A program made the translations under genes and the position numbers. The notes under the pieces were generated by a model, which was given only the letters and a program-made list of their open reading frames with translations, ran no database searches and had not been told where the DNA came from. This document shows, in pieces, positions 55,940 to 64,000 of a DNA stretch of 64,000 nucleotides (position 1 is the first letter of the stretch; each line of letters begins with the position of its first letter). The stretch is from Shinella zoogloeoides (GTDB taxonomy: Bacteria; Pseudomonadota; Alphaproteobacteria; Rhizobiales; Rhizobiaceae), in contig NZ_CP131132.1 in assembly GCF_033705735.1 (NCBI RefSeq), positions 124,001 through 188,000 on the forward strand, given 5' to 3'.

Positions 55940-56743
55940 ATGCGATTGCACACAGCCCTCGAACACCTGAAATCCGGCCACTACCGCTCAATGGAGCCAT
56001 GGAAGGCCAATGAGATCGATGAGATGGCCCGGCATGTTGAGGCGTGCGCCGCCAGCGCCGCCGAATTTACCTTCAGCTTTCTCGATGCAGACCCCAAAGA
56101 CGATACCCTCCAAACATTCATAGACTTTGCCAACGAGCTATGGGACGCGGAAGTTGCTCCTATCCCTCACGATGTTTTTTGGGTCTCGTGGGTGCAGAAG
56201 GTGCTCGATGAGCACGTCCATATGGCGGCTCTCTGTGAGAAAAATATGAGCCCTATCGATGGAAAGCTCGTCTCGCTTTCCGTGCGCGTCATGTTCGAAA
56301 ATCATCGCCGCAATGGCTTGGTCTTCCTGAATCAAGTCGGACAGAGAGTTTGCGGCGATCACAAGCACGTCCTTGTCAGCCACGCCGACAACGATTCGAC
56401 GCAACTGCTCGTGGACACGGGCTTTGGTGTGTCAGCGGCGCTGATCGGCGCCCTTGCCACTCCGCAAGCCATCCGCCGGGAAGAGCCTGCCCCGGCGCGC
56501 TTGAACAAGCAGCGCTTGCAGAAGAAAAAGCCGCCTATTGGCCCAATGATCGTGATCGATGTTCGCGCCAGCCAACAGGCATCACAAAACCGGAAGGGAG
56601 AGGGCGGCTGGACCGTCAAACCACACTGGCGAAGAGGTCATATTCGCCATCTGGCTGATGGCCGCATGATCCCCATCCCGCCTTGCTGCGTCAATATGGA
56701 AACAGGCATTCCCATCAAGCCCGAATATGTTGTGAAGGTCTGA
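55940..56743 (+). CDS. Phage-type hypothetical protein, 267 aa
   Basis: Starts ATG 55,940 after CCGGAG, 15 bp after the nuclease gene. The body is mixed helix (HTALEHLKSGHYRSMEPW at the start). After about residue 170 there is a linker with PAPARLNKQRLQKKKPPIGP. It ends WTVKPHWRRGHIRHL, then DGRMIPIPPCCVN. This N-(R)-KKKPP...PHWRRGHxR C-terminal layout is one I associate with unassigned proteins of phages and plasmids. Its role is unknown. It suggests that the telomere end derives from a phage-plasmid-like element. Confidence 0.65.
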   Translation: MRLHTALEHLKSGHYRSMEPWKANEIDEMARHVEACAASAAEFTFSFLDADPKDDTLQTFIDFANELWDAEVAPIPHDVFWVSWVQKVLDEHVHMAALCEKNMSPIDGKLVSLSVRVMFENHRRNGLVFLNQVGQRVCGDHKHVLVSHADNDSTQLLVDTGFGVSAALIGALATPQAIRREEPAPARLNKQRLQKKKPPIGPMIVIDVRASQQASQNRKGEGGWTVKPHWRRGHIRHLADGRMIPIPPCCVNMETGIPIKPEYVVKV

Positions 56744-56747
56744 TCCC

Positions 56748-57002
56748 ATGCCTTCGGATCATGTAGATGAACCGACGCTTGACGAGTTTACGATCCCGCA
56801 CGTCGCCTTCGCGGCCGCTGAGCACTATGCCGTCTTTCCTACCGCCGAGAAGCACGAGCTGATCCAAACTCTCAAGCGCGATGTTGAAGCGCGCTTCGCA
56901 CGAGAACGTGAAAATGTCGCCGGACATGCGGCGGCTTTGAAAGCAATTGAAGACGCGGATGCCCGTGGTCTTCTGGAAGTGATCTACGGGCAAGGAGACT
57001 AG
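56748..57002 (+). CDS. Hypothetical protein, 84 aa
   Basis: Starts ATG 56,748, four bases after the previous stop, with GAAGG upstream. Predicted mostly alpha-helical (KHELIQTLKRDVEARFARER). It ends two bases before the next start. No family recognised. Tight spacing indicates one operon from telA onward. Confidence 0.6.
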   Translation: MPSDHVDEPTLDEFTIPHVAFAAAEHYAVFPTAEKHELIQTLKRDVEARFARERENVAGHAAALKAIEDADARGLLEVIYGQGD

Positions 57003-57004
57003 AA

Positions 57005-57755
57005 ATGGAGACAGGCGAGAACTTTACGGCGCTGAACTATAGCGCCCATGCGATTGAGAGCATGAAAGAGGTCGTACAGCGTCTCCCCCCGCATTTTGTT
57101 CAGTCCATCAACGCGATCCGCATCGTCAGCGATATGCTTCGCAGATCAGTGAAATTTATCCTGCCCAACTGCGCAGAGCTGCTTGATCCGCTGCACGTAT
57201 CGCAAGCGCACATAGACCTCCTGAAGCTCCCCTTCCCGCTCGTTGCTTTCGAAGCTCCTTGGCAGAAAACCGATGCAAAGGACGCGGGTTATCTCGATCA
57301 CTACAAGTCAACCCGTCGCATTGCCCTTTGTTGGGAGCCAGGTGCAACGCCGCCGCAACTGGCGCATCTCAACGTCATCCTAGATCGCTTTCCGCAGGGA
57401 GGCGTCTTTATCCTTCCTATTTCATGGCTGGATGTCATCGAGACGTGGAATGTAGGTATCGGCGGGGCTTTCGTTCCCTACGAGAACAGCTTGGGCAGCA
57501 GTCGATCAGGCTCAAGTCAGCCCTTTGAGCGCCCGCGCGATGGAAGCCCTTAACAGCGCCGGTTTGCTGCCCAAAAAGCCGCAGCAGTTTGCAGCAGAGC
57601 CGTTCATTCTTCAGCCGGAGCATTTCGAAGCGGTCATTGCGAGAAGCGACCGTGAAACCGGATTCGCGAACATAATGAACGACACGAGGGATGAAGGTAT
57701 GGCCGTGGTTCAAGCGTGTGCAGTCCTCAACTGCGAAAACGTAGCGACAGCGTGA
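57005..57755 (+). pseudogene. Phage-type hypothetical protein, frameshifted and truncated
   Basis: The first frame runs from ATG 57,005 (after AAGGAGA) to a stop at 57,551, 182 codons. Its last ~25 residues (Ser/Arg-rich) look wrong. Another frame overlaps from about 57,485 and reads smoothly as TAWAAVDQAQVSPLSARAME, then LLPKKPQQF and FANIMND, ending CAVLNCENVATA at 57,755. This fits one ~250-aa protein with a one-base shift near 57,485. The end at CENV resembles phage proteins that normally continue with an LNKxRxKxxKPP tail, as in the gene at 55,940, so the 3' end was probably cut off by joining to aapM DNA. Confidence 0.5.
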
Positions 57756-58036
57756 TATTTCCTGAATGCGAACACGCATCCGAGCCCCGCACCAACCATG
57801 GCAGCGACGATCATGATCGCGACCCAAGCGCGCCATGCCTGATCGGCTGGGAAGATACCGATCATGAGCACGCGCTGGCTCCGCGGAATGATATCCCATT
57901 GCGCTACCGTCAATGCCCAGCGGACGATCTGCCAGATGAGCCAGAGAACACCGGGGATGACCGTAAGAGACAGAAGGGCGTCGAACGGTTTGCCGAACAG
58001 GTTGTACCGCGACCATTTCAGGGAATTGGCGATCAT
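57710..58036 (-). pseudogene. aapM: AapM, truncated general L-amino acid permease
   Basis: Starts ATG 58,036, overlapping the aapQ stop (ATGA). About 90 residues look like AapM's N-terminus (MIANSLKWSRYNLFGKPF, then LLSLTVIPGVLWLIWQIV as a membrane segment, and a second hydrophobic segment AWVAIMIVAAMVGAGLG). It then runs into unrelated DNA and stops at 57,710. Full AapM is about 380 aa. The break lies near 57,760, and no aapP follows. The permease pair AapQM cannot assemble from this locus, so the transporter is dead unless a second copy exists. Confidence 0.8.
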
Positions 58037-59241
58037 CGCGAGGCTCCACGTTTGGTCATGCGGCGGTCGGCCCAGCCGACGGCGGCGCTTATGGCCCAGC
58101 TGAGGATCAGATAGGACATCATCACGATCACGATGCCTTCGAGGCTGTGACCGGTCTGGTTGGCAATGGTGCCGTAGATGTTGAAGAGTTCGGGATAGCC
58201 GATGGCGATGCCCAGCGCCGTGTTCTTCGCCAGGCTGATATACTGGTTGCCGAAGGACGGCAGCACGACGCGGAAAACCTGCGGCAGGATGATATCGTTG
58301 ACCGCGTCCCGGCTTGTCAGGCTGAGCGAGGCCGCGGCCTCCCATTGCCCCTTCGGCAACGCGTCGATGGCGCCGCGCACGATCTCCGCGATGTAGGAAG
58401 CACTGTTGACGACGATGGCGAGGAGGAGCGCGGCCATTTCAGGGCTCATGCTCGAGCCGCCGCGCGCCTGGAACTTCGAGGCGACGGGCACGTCGAGGCC
58501 CAGGATGCCGGTCGAGAACATGATGCCGGCAAGCAAGACTACCGCGCCGGCGCAGATCCAGCGGACAGACTTGTGGCGGTCGAAAATCAGGCCGAGGAGC
58601 GCAACCCAGAATGCGGTCGCGGTTCCGATGGCGAGCGTCGAATCCCCTCCCTGCCAGGTGGGCACGGGGAAATAGAGGCCCTGCTGGCTGATCACGACGC
58701 CATAGAACTTGGCGGCGGCGGCGATCGGCGGGAAATGCAGGACAACGGCGAAGTACCAGAAGACGAGCTGGATCAGGAGCGGCGTGTTGCGCACGAACTC
58801 CACGCACCAGAAGGAGAGATTGCGCACCACCCAGTTCGTCGAGAGCCGGCCGACGCCGAGCATCGTACCGAGCACGGTGCTGAGCACGATGGCGAGGACG
58901 GCGACCTTGATCGTGTTGAATATGCCTGCGACGAAGGCCTGCGCGATCAGGCGGTCCGACGTGAAATCCGTGAAGGCCGGCCAGAAGCCGCCGTCGAAGA
59001 CGAAGGTCTTGCCTTCGCTGATGTCGAAGCCGGCGGCATCCCAGAGGAACGAGAAGCTGAATTTGATCCCGTGACGGGCAAGCCCTTCCTTTACCGCATA
59101 GGCAAAGAGGACCACCAGGACGACAGCAGCCGCGATGATGGCGAACTGGGTGGCGTCGTACCGTATCCGGTTGCGCCGGCGGCGGGCCAGAACGTCATCG
59201 TCAGCCGCATTTCCGGGCGCGTTCGCTTGGTGCACAGTCAT
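58033..59241 (-). CDS. aapQ: General L-amino acid ABC transporter permease AapQ
   Basis: A 402-aa inner-membrane protein. A charged N-terminus (DDDVLARRRRNRIRYDATQF) precedes the first membrane helix (AIIAAAVVLVVLFAYAV). Later parts include LSFWCVEFVRNTPLLIQLVF and the ATPase-contact loop YIAEIVRGAIDALPKGQWEA, containing the EAA-type motif. Length and layout are those of intact AapQ. It lies 66 bp after aapJ on the same strand. Because aapM is truncated and aapP missing, this copy probably no longer transports. Confidence 0.9.
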   Translation of the reverse strand: MTVHQANAPGNAADDDVLARRRRNRIRYDATQFAIIAAAVVLVVLFAYAVKEGLARHGIKFSFSFLWDAAGFDISEGKTFVFDGGFWPAFTDFTSDRLIAQAFVAGIFNTIKVAVLAIVLSTVLGTMLGVGRLSTNWVVRNLSFWCVEFVRNTPLLIQLVFWYFAVVLHFPPIAAAAKFYGVVISQQGLYFPVPTWQGGDSTLAIGTATAFWVALLGLIFDRHKSVRWICAGAVVLLAGIMFSTGILGLDVPVASKFQARGGSSMSPEMAALLLAIVVNSASYIAEIVRGAIDALPKGQWEAAASLSLTSRDAVNDIILPQVFRVVLPSFGNQYISLAKNTALGIAIGYPELFNIYGTIANQTGHSLEGIVIVMMSYLILSWAISAAVGWADRRMTKRGASR

Positions 59242-59307
59242 GTCGAGATACCAGAACCGAGGAAGGGACTGGGGCGGCGTGCCGCCCCGGTCCGGTCATG
59301 GGGAAGA

Positions 59308-60339
59308 TCAGTTCCAGAGCGGCGAGTAGATCGAGCCACCCTGCGACCACTGGGCGTTCGGCGTGCCCTTGCGGTCGAGGAACATCTTGGTGTTCGGCCC
59401 GAGGTTACGGTCGTAGATCTCGCCGTAGTTGCCGGTAGCCTTGATCGCCTGCGCGACGAAGTCGTCCGGAAGGCCGAAGTCCTTGCCATAGCCGCCGCCG
59501 ACGCCGAGGAACTTCTGGACGAAGGGATCTTCGCTCTTCAGCTTCTCCTCGAGATTTGCCTGGGTAATCTCGGATTCTTCAGCCTGGAAGAGACCGTAGG
59601 TGATCCAGCGCAGCGCGTTGCGCCACTTGGAATCGTTCGCCGCGACGAAGCCGCCGAAGGGCGACTTGTCGAGCGTGTCGGGCAGGATTAGGTAGTCGTC
59701 GGGCTTCGGCGAATTGCCGGCCCAGGCGGCGAGCGCGGACTTGTCGGTGCTCATCGCGTTGCAGCGGCCGGAATTGAGGGCGGCGAAAAGCTTTTCGAGG
59801 TTTTCGTAGGTCAGAACCTTAGAGCCTTCCCAGCCGCGTGCCTTGAAGGCGCTGGTTAGGACCGTCTCGGTCACGGAGCCCTGCGTCGTGCAGAAGGTGG
59901 CGCCGTCGAGATCGGCGAATTCCTTGACGCCGGAATCCGTCTTCACCATGATGCCCGTGCCATCGTAGAAGTTGATCGGCAGGAAATCGATGGTGATCGA
60001 GGATTCGCGCGCCGGCTTGATGGTCGTGTGCGCGAAGACGACGTCGACCTGGTTGGTGAGCACTGCGTCGAAGCGGCTCTTGTCCGTGACGGTGACGAAC
60101 TTGACCTTCGAGGCATCGCCGAGAACGGCGGCCGCGACGGCGCGGCAGAAATCGACGTCGAGACCTTCCATCTGGCCGGTCGTCGTGTTGAGGTAACCGA
60201 AGCCGGGCGCCGTGTTGTCCGTGCCGCAGTTCAGCGTACCGCGTTCCTTCACCGTATCGAGGACGGAGGCCGATGCGTGACCTGCGGTAAGAGCGAGACC
60301 AGCAAATGCGCCGGCCGTGAGAAGCTTGATCATTTTCAT
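59308..60339 (-). CDS. aapJ: General L-amino acid-binding periplasmic protein AapJ
   Basis: A 343-aa solute-binding protein starting ATG 60,339 after AGGGGAA. It has a signal peptide MKMIKLLTAGAFAGLALTAG followed by HASA. The mature part begins VLDTVKERGTLNCGTDNTAP and contains GQMEGLDVDFCRAVAAAVLG and LDGATFCTTQGSVTETVL, as in AapJ/BztA. It ends with the family's WSQGGSIYSPLW. It is upstream of aapQ as in the aapJQMP operon. A Tn3-type inverted repeat ends 35 bp before the start codon, so the native promoter is gone; readthrough from the resolvase gene is the likely source of any expression. Confidence 0.92.
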   Translation of the reverse strand: MKMIKLLTAGAFAGLALTAGHASASVLDTVKERGTLNCGTDNTAPGFGYLNTTTGQMEGLDVDFCRAVAAAVLGDASKVKFVTVTDKSRFDAVLTNQVDVVFAHTTIKPARESSITIDFLPINFYDGTGIMVKTDSGVKEFADLDGATFCTTQGSVTETVLTSAFKARGWEGSKVLTYENLEKLFAALNSGRCNAMSTDKSALAAWAGNSPKPDDYLILPDTLDKSPFGGFVAANDSKWRNALRWITYGLFQAEESEITQANLEEKLKSEDPFVQKFLGVGGGYGKDFGLPDDFVAQAIKATGNYGEIYDRNLGPNTKMFLDRKGTPNAQWSQGGSIYSPLWN

Positions 60340-60374
60340 TGCGTTCCCCTGTGAATATCGCGAGCGCCCTGCAA

Positions 60375-60412
60375 GGGGTCGGAACAAGATCTGTTCAAAA
60401 TCCTGCGCTAAG
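60375..60412. repeat. Terminal inverted repeat of Tn3-family transposon
   Basis: 38 bp beginning GGGGTCGGAACAAGATCT and ending TGCGCTAAG, the length and end pattern of Tn3-family repeats. The opposite end lies outside the window, but its noisy copy begins GGGGTCGGAA at about 41,452. TGCAA (60,370-60,374) beside it would be one half of the 5-bp target duplication. The repeat overlaps the last codons of the resolvase gene. Confidence 0.8.
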
Positions 60413-61001
60413 GTCGAACGGATCGTGAACCCTCGTCTCGAACCCGCATAATGGTTTGACGACTGGTCATGAATTTCCTGGCGATCGCTGAAACGCTCAT
60501 CCCAGTTGCGAGATCGTCGCGCACATCCTGCTTCTGTTTGTCGCTGAGCGTCGAGGGGCGGCCGAGGGCCTTTCCTTCCGATTTGGCGCGCTTGAGACCG
60601 GATTGCGTCCGCTCGATCAGCAAATCGCGCTCGAACTGGGCGACGGCGTTGAGCACGGTCATGGTCATCGTGCCGGCCGAGCTGGTGAGATCTGCGCCGC
60701 CGAGCGCAAGGCAATAGACGCGCACGCCCATTTCGGCCAGAGCCTTAACCGTGGTGCTGACGTCGATCGCATCGCGGCCGAGGCGATCAAGCTTAGTCAC
60801 GATTAGAACGTCGCCGGACTCCAGCTTGTCCATAAGCCGGGAAAAGCCGCGGCGCTGCGCAATGGCGGTGCTGCCGGAAATCGTCTCGGTGACGATCCGG
60901 CGCGGCTCGACCTGAAAGCCGGCGGCTTCGATTTCCTGAATCTGGTTTTCGGTGGTTTGCCCGATCGTGGAGACGCGGACATAGGCAAAGGTGCGTGGCA
61001 T
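60408..61001 (-). CDS. tnpR: Tn3-family resolvase (serine recombinase)
   Basis: A 197-aa serine recombinase: AYVRVSTIGQTTENQ carries the catalytic Ser11. TKLDRLGRDAIDV holds the conserved Arg residues, AQFERDLLIERTQSGL is the long E-helix, and the C-terminal helix-turn-helix is MSVSAIARKFMTSRQTIMRV. It resolves transposition cointegrates at res and usually represses its own and the transposase promoters. It diverges from tnpA. Its 3' end overlaps the transposon's terminal repeat. Confidence 0.93.
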   Translation of the reverse strand: MPRTFAYVRVSTIGQTTENQIQEIEAAGFQVEPRRIVTETISGSTAIAQRRGFSRLMDKLESGDVLIVTKLDRLGRDAIDVSTTVKALAEMGVRVYCLALGGADLTSSAGTMTMTVLNAVAQFERDLLIERTQSGLKRAKSEGKALGRPSTLSDKQKQDVRDDLATGMSVSAIARKFMTSRQTIMRVRDEGSRSVRP

Positions 61002-61155
61002 AGGTCGAATTTCGTCCGAATAGGATGTCCGAAATATCCCGCCTGTTCAAAAGCATGTCAAGATAATTTGTGGACAGGCTGTTTTGCCCCTGTACGAAAT
61101 CGACCGTTTCCGTACAGAGGATTGGCCACCAGCGTATGTTGTAAGGAGTAAAACG
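61002..61155. promoter_or_regulatory. res site / divergent promoter region
   Basis: The 154 bp between the divergent resolvase and transposase genes is where Tn3 elements place res and both promoters. A dyad CTGTACGAAA...TTTCCGTACAG spans 61,090-61,117, and a looser one (TTTCGTCC...GTCCGAAA) spans about 61,008-61,033. These are candidate resolvase subsites. A ribosome site (AAGGAG) precedes tnpA at 61,143. Confidence 0.55.
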
Positions 61156-64000
61156 GTGGCCCGGCGGACCCTTCTCAAGCCTCAGGATCGACAGGAGCTT
61201 TTCGACGTTCCAACCGACGAAGACAGCCTGATCCGCCATTATTCCCTATCGCCGGCCGATCGACTTGAAATCGAGATTCGCCGACGCGAGCATAATCGGC
61301 TTGGCTTTGCGGTGCAGCTCTGCCTGATGCGCTATCCCGGCCGCGCGCTCATGGCCAACGAAGCACTCCCAAAGGCGATGCTCCACTATGTTGCTGAGCA
61401 AATCGGCGCCGACCCTGCTTCATTCGAGTGGTATGCCCGTCGTGAAGAGACGCGCATGAACCACGTCGCGCATCTGCTCGGTTATCTGGAAATGAGGACA
61501 CCGGCCGCAGATGATCGTCGTGCGGCGTTGCTGGCAGCCATCGAGGCCGCCTCAACAACAGATAAGGGAGCGCCGATCGCAAAAGCGATCATTACCGCGT
61601 ACCGGGAGCGCCGGGTTCTCCTGCCGGCGGTGAACATGATGGAACGCATGGGCTTGGCAGCGCGTGCCATTGCACGCCGTCGCGCTGAGCGCGCGCTGAT
61701 CTCGGATCTCGATTCGGAAAAGCTCGAAACCCTAGATGCCCTGTTAGGCGTTGATCCGGCGATCGGACAGACGCGCTATCATTGGCTGCGTTCTGCTCCA
61801 GACGCACCGGGAGCGGGGAACCTGGTCGGCTTGACGGAGCGTATCGCCTTCGTGCGCTCGCTGGGGATTGATCCCCGTTTACAGGCTCGCATTCCTTCCG
61901 GGAGATGGGACCAGATGATCCGTGAGGGGGAGGCAACGCCAGCCTGGCTTGCCAGTGACTTCAGCGCCAACCGTCGCCGCGCGACAATCGTTGCGCAGGT
62001 CATTAAAGTCGGCCAGAAGCTTACCGACGACGCGGTGATGATGTTCATCAAGCTGATGGGCCGGCTGTTCTCTCAGGTCAACAACCGGAAAAAGCAGCGC
62101 CACATGAACACCCGCGTGGAAACATCCAAGGCACTGCGACTATTCCTTGATACGATTTTGGCGCTGCAGGCCGCCAATGATGCCGACGAAGACGCGATCG
62201 AGATGGTAAATCGGAAAGTCGGTTGGCATAGGCTGCTGCAGATCAAGCCTGGTCTCGAGGCGATGGTGGAAAGCAGCGACGCTTCGCCTTTGGTGCTGGC
62301 CGCTGAGCAACATGGGAATATCCGCAAGTTCGCAGGAGCCTTCCTTCAGGCGTTCACGTTCCACTCGCGTCGCCGACACGATCCGCTGCTCGCGGCGATC
62401 GCGACTCTGAAAATGCTTTATGTGGAAGGGCGTCGCATCTTGCCGGATCGCGTGCCCGTCGGCCATCTGGGAGCGACCGAGAAAAAGTTGATCTTCGAGG
62501 ATGGAAAACCGGATCGGCGGCTTTACGAAATCGCGACGCTTACGCATTTGCGAGACCGACTGAATTCGCGAGACGTCTGGGTCGAGGGTAGCCGGTCATT
62601 CCGGCCGATAGACGAACATCTCATGCCGAAGCCGGCCTTTGTCGCCCTGAAGGAGGAAAATGAACTCGGCCTCGGTGTCCCGAGCGACGGTGCGGCTTGG
62701 CTCGCGGAAGTTCGCCAGATGATGGATGTCAACCTCAAACGGTTGGCTTGGCGAGCCCGTTTCGGGAAGCTCGATGGCGTCAGAATGGAAGACGGCACAC
62801 TGATCGTGACGCCACATGCAAGCGACGTTCCCGCCGCGGCGGAAGCTCTCAACGCCGAAATCACGGAAATGTATCCGCTGGTCGAGGTGCCGGACCTTCT
62901 CAGGGAAGTGCATGAATGGACCGGATTTGCCGACCAGTTTACCCATGTCCGGACGGGAGATGCGCCGCAAAACATCGCCGCTATGCTGGCCGGCGTTTTG
63001 GCGGATGGCACCAATCTCGGCCCGAAGCGTATGGCGGGAGCCTCCAAGGGTATCAGCGCCCACCAGATCGGCTGGATGCGCAGCTTCCACGCCCGCTCGG
63101 AAACCTATCGGGCCGCGCAGGCGTGCGTCACCGATGCCCACACGCGGCATCCGCATTCGCAAATTTGGGGCGACGGAACGACCGCGTCGTCTGATGGGCA
63201 ATTCTTCCGCGCCAGCGACAGGGCCGCCAAGCGCAGTGACATCAACCTGCATTATGGCAGCGAACCGGGATCGAAATTTTACAGCGGGCTTTCTGACCAA
63301 TACGGCTATTACAGCATCCTGCCGATCAGCCCGACCGAGAGCGAGGCCGTCTATGTGCTCGATGGCCTATTCGACCACGACACGATCCTCGACATCGAGG
63401 AACTGTTCACCGACACCGGCGGTGTCAGCGATCAGCTCTTCGGGCTTTTCCCCATCGTCAACAGGCGCTTCTCGCCTCGCATGCGTAATCTCAAGGACCG
63501 GAAATTCCATACGTTTGAGAAAGCGGATGCCTATCCGGAGCTGGCTAAACACATTGGTGTGCCGATCAATTCCGATCTCATCCTGGAGCATTGGGACGAG
63601 TTCTTGCGTCTTGGCGTATCGATCACGACACGAACCGTTGCACCATCGACCATCCTGAAGTGGTGCTCATCGTCAAAGTCCAGTGATCTCGCCAAAGCCT
63701 TGCGCGAGCTCGGCCGTATTGAGCGTACCTTGTTCATGATCGAATGGTATTCAAACCCGGCCTTGCGCCGGCGCTGCCAGGCCGGGCTCAACAAGGGCGA
63801 AGCCGCCCACAAGCTCAAACGCGCTGTCTTCTTCCACGAGCGCGGCGAAATACGGGATCGATCCTTTGACAGCCAGGCGTTCCGTGCTTCGGGGCTAAAC
63901 CTCGTGGTCAGCGCCATCGTTCATTGGAACACCGTCTATCTCAGTCGCGCGACGGCACACTTGCGCCAGCGGGGTCGGCATATTCCCGACGAGCTGCTGA
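61156..64000 (+). CDS. tnpA: Tn3-family transposase, 3' end outside window
   Basis: An open frame of 948 codons from GTG 61,156 (after AAGGAG) to the window edge, with no break. The N-terminus has the family pattern (LIRHYSLSPADR, RRREHNRLGFAVQLCLMRYP). The catalytic triad is legible: Asp680 in TTASSDGQFF, Asp753 in ELFTDTGGVSD and Glu882 in GLNKGEAAHKLKRAVFF, with spacings close to those of characterised Tn3-family enzymes. The end reached is the conserved ASGLNLVVSAIVHWNTVYL region, so only about 40 residues are missing. It performs replicative transposition using the 38-bp repeats. Confidence 0.95.
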   Translation, partial: MARRTLLKPQDRQELFDVPTDEDSLIRHYSLSPADRLEIEIRRREHNRLGFAVQLCLMRYPGRALMANEALPKAMLHYVAEQIGADPASFEWYARREETRMNHVAHLLGYLEMRTPAADDRRAALLAAIEAASTTDKGAPIAKAIITAYRERRVLLPAVNMMERMGLAARAIARRRAERALISDLDSEKLETLDALLGVDPAIGQTRYHWLRSAPDAPGAGNLVGLTERIAFVRSLGIDPRLQARIPSGRWDQMIREGEATPAWLASDFSANRRRATIVAQVIKVGQKLTDDAVMMFIKLMGRLFSQVNNRKKQRHMNTRVETSKALRLFLDTILALQAANDADEDAIEMVNRKVGWHRLLQIKPGLEAMVESSDASPLVLAAEQHGNIRKFAGAFLQAFTFHSRRRHDPLLAAIATLKMLYVEGRRILPDRVPVGHLGATEKKLIFEDGKPDRRLYEIATLTHLRDRLNSRDVWVEGSRSFRPIDEHLMPKPAFVALKEENELGLGVPSDGAAWLAEVRQMMDVNLKRLAWRARFGKLDGVRMEDGTLIVTPHASDVPAAAEALNAEITEMYPLVEVPDLLREVHEWTGFADQFTHVRTGDAPQNIAAMLAGVLADGTNLGPKRMAGASKGISAHQIGWMRSFHARSETYRAAQACVTDAHTRHPHSQIWGDGTTASSDGQFFRASDRAAKRSDINLHYGSEPGSKFYSGLSDQYGYYSILPISPTESEAVYVLDGLFDHDTILDIEELFTDTGGVSDQLFGLFPIVNRRFSPRMRNLKDRKFHTFEKADAYPELAKHIGVPINSDLILEHWDEFLRLGVSITTRTVAPSTILKWCSSSKSSDLAKALRELGRIERTLFMIEWYSNPALRRRCQAGLNKGEAAHKLKRAVFFHERGEIRDRSFDSQAFRASGLNLVVSAIVHWNTVYLSRATAHLRQRGRHIPDELL

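Larger units (their letters stand above)
60375..64000. mobile_element. Tn3-family transposon, right end outside window
   Basis: Compact element: inverted repeat, resolvase (minus), res region, transposase (plus). No passenger gene is visible in the window. From the noisy mirror, about 150 bp remain beyond 64,000, which gives a total of about 3.8 kb. It sits between the aap operon remnant and, by the mirror, unassigned DNA leading to glyA. Confidence 0.85.

Noticed and set aside
58147-59691. A 514-codon plus-strand frame
   Set aside because: It is the antisense of aapQ and the end of aapJ; its Glu/Arg/Asp/Val-rich composition is typical of an antisense shadow.
1-64000. CRISPR arrays
   Set aside because: No regularly spaced direct repeats of 24-40 bp with unique spacers were seen; the only short repeats are the TTTTTACTTTT motifs near the telomere.

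Overview
The window looks like the end of a linear replicon from a Rhizobiales-type alphaproteobacterium (Agrobacterium/Rhizobium relatives). The evidence is an aap-type general L-amino acid transporter, rhizobial-looking 23S-5S-tRNA-fMet sequence, IS and Tn3 elements common in that order, and a protein that closely matches what I recall of the Agrobacterium hairpin telomere resolvase TelA.

Two sequence qualities meet at about 51,400. From 51,400 to 64,000 the sequence is clean, with tight reading frames and good ribosome binding sites. From 1 to 51,399 almost every recognisable gene is broken by many small indels, mostly deletions, as in uncorrected long-read sequence. The innermost ~10 kb of this noisy part (about 41,580-51,399) is a reverse-complement copy of 51,400-64,000, shortened to about 78% of its length. 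The symmetry axis falls on a palindrome at 51,389-51,410 (44 bp with two mismatched pairs when extended). A telomere-resolvase gene (54,017-55,492) lies 2.6 kb from this axis. The simplest reading is that the palindrome is a covalently closed hairpin telomere and that the left 51.4 kb is one noisy read that ran round the hairpin onto the other strand. If so, 1-41,580 is a poor copy of what lies beyond 64,000 in the real replicon, in reverse order.

Clean arm, from the telomere inward: T-rich subtelomeric DNA with TTTTTACTTTT repeats; four small unknown genes; a small secreted protein (minus strand); a HigB-HigA toxin-antitoxin pair; a 77-aa unknown gene; the telomere resolvase; a secreted SNase-like nuclease; three phage-type unknown genes, the last frameshifted; a truncated aap operon (aapM', aapQ, aapJ on the minus strand); and a Tn3-family transposon (38-bp inverted repeat, resolvase, divergent tnpA running off the window). 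The transposon lies 35 bp upstream of aapJ, so the operon has lost its native promoter as well as its distal genes.

Noisy arm beyond the mirrored part, from 41,450 down to 1: glyA-folD-purU one-carbon genes; unassigned DNA; an IS5-family element; a GMC oxidoreductase, an aldehyde dehydrogenase and a potCBA-type ABC transporter; an enolase-superfamily enzyme; two IS110 copies, one inside an IS3 element; a 23S-5S-tRNA-fMet segment whose 23S begins abruptly at a second IS5 copy; a DmeF/DmeR metal-efflux pair; an AAA ATPase-subtilase pair of the IetAS type; and a second Tn3-family transposon. These calls rest on frame-hopping translation of noisy sequence, so their boundaries are approximate and their broken frames should not be taken as biology. 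All family assignments are from recognition only; no database search was run.
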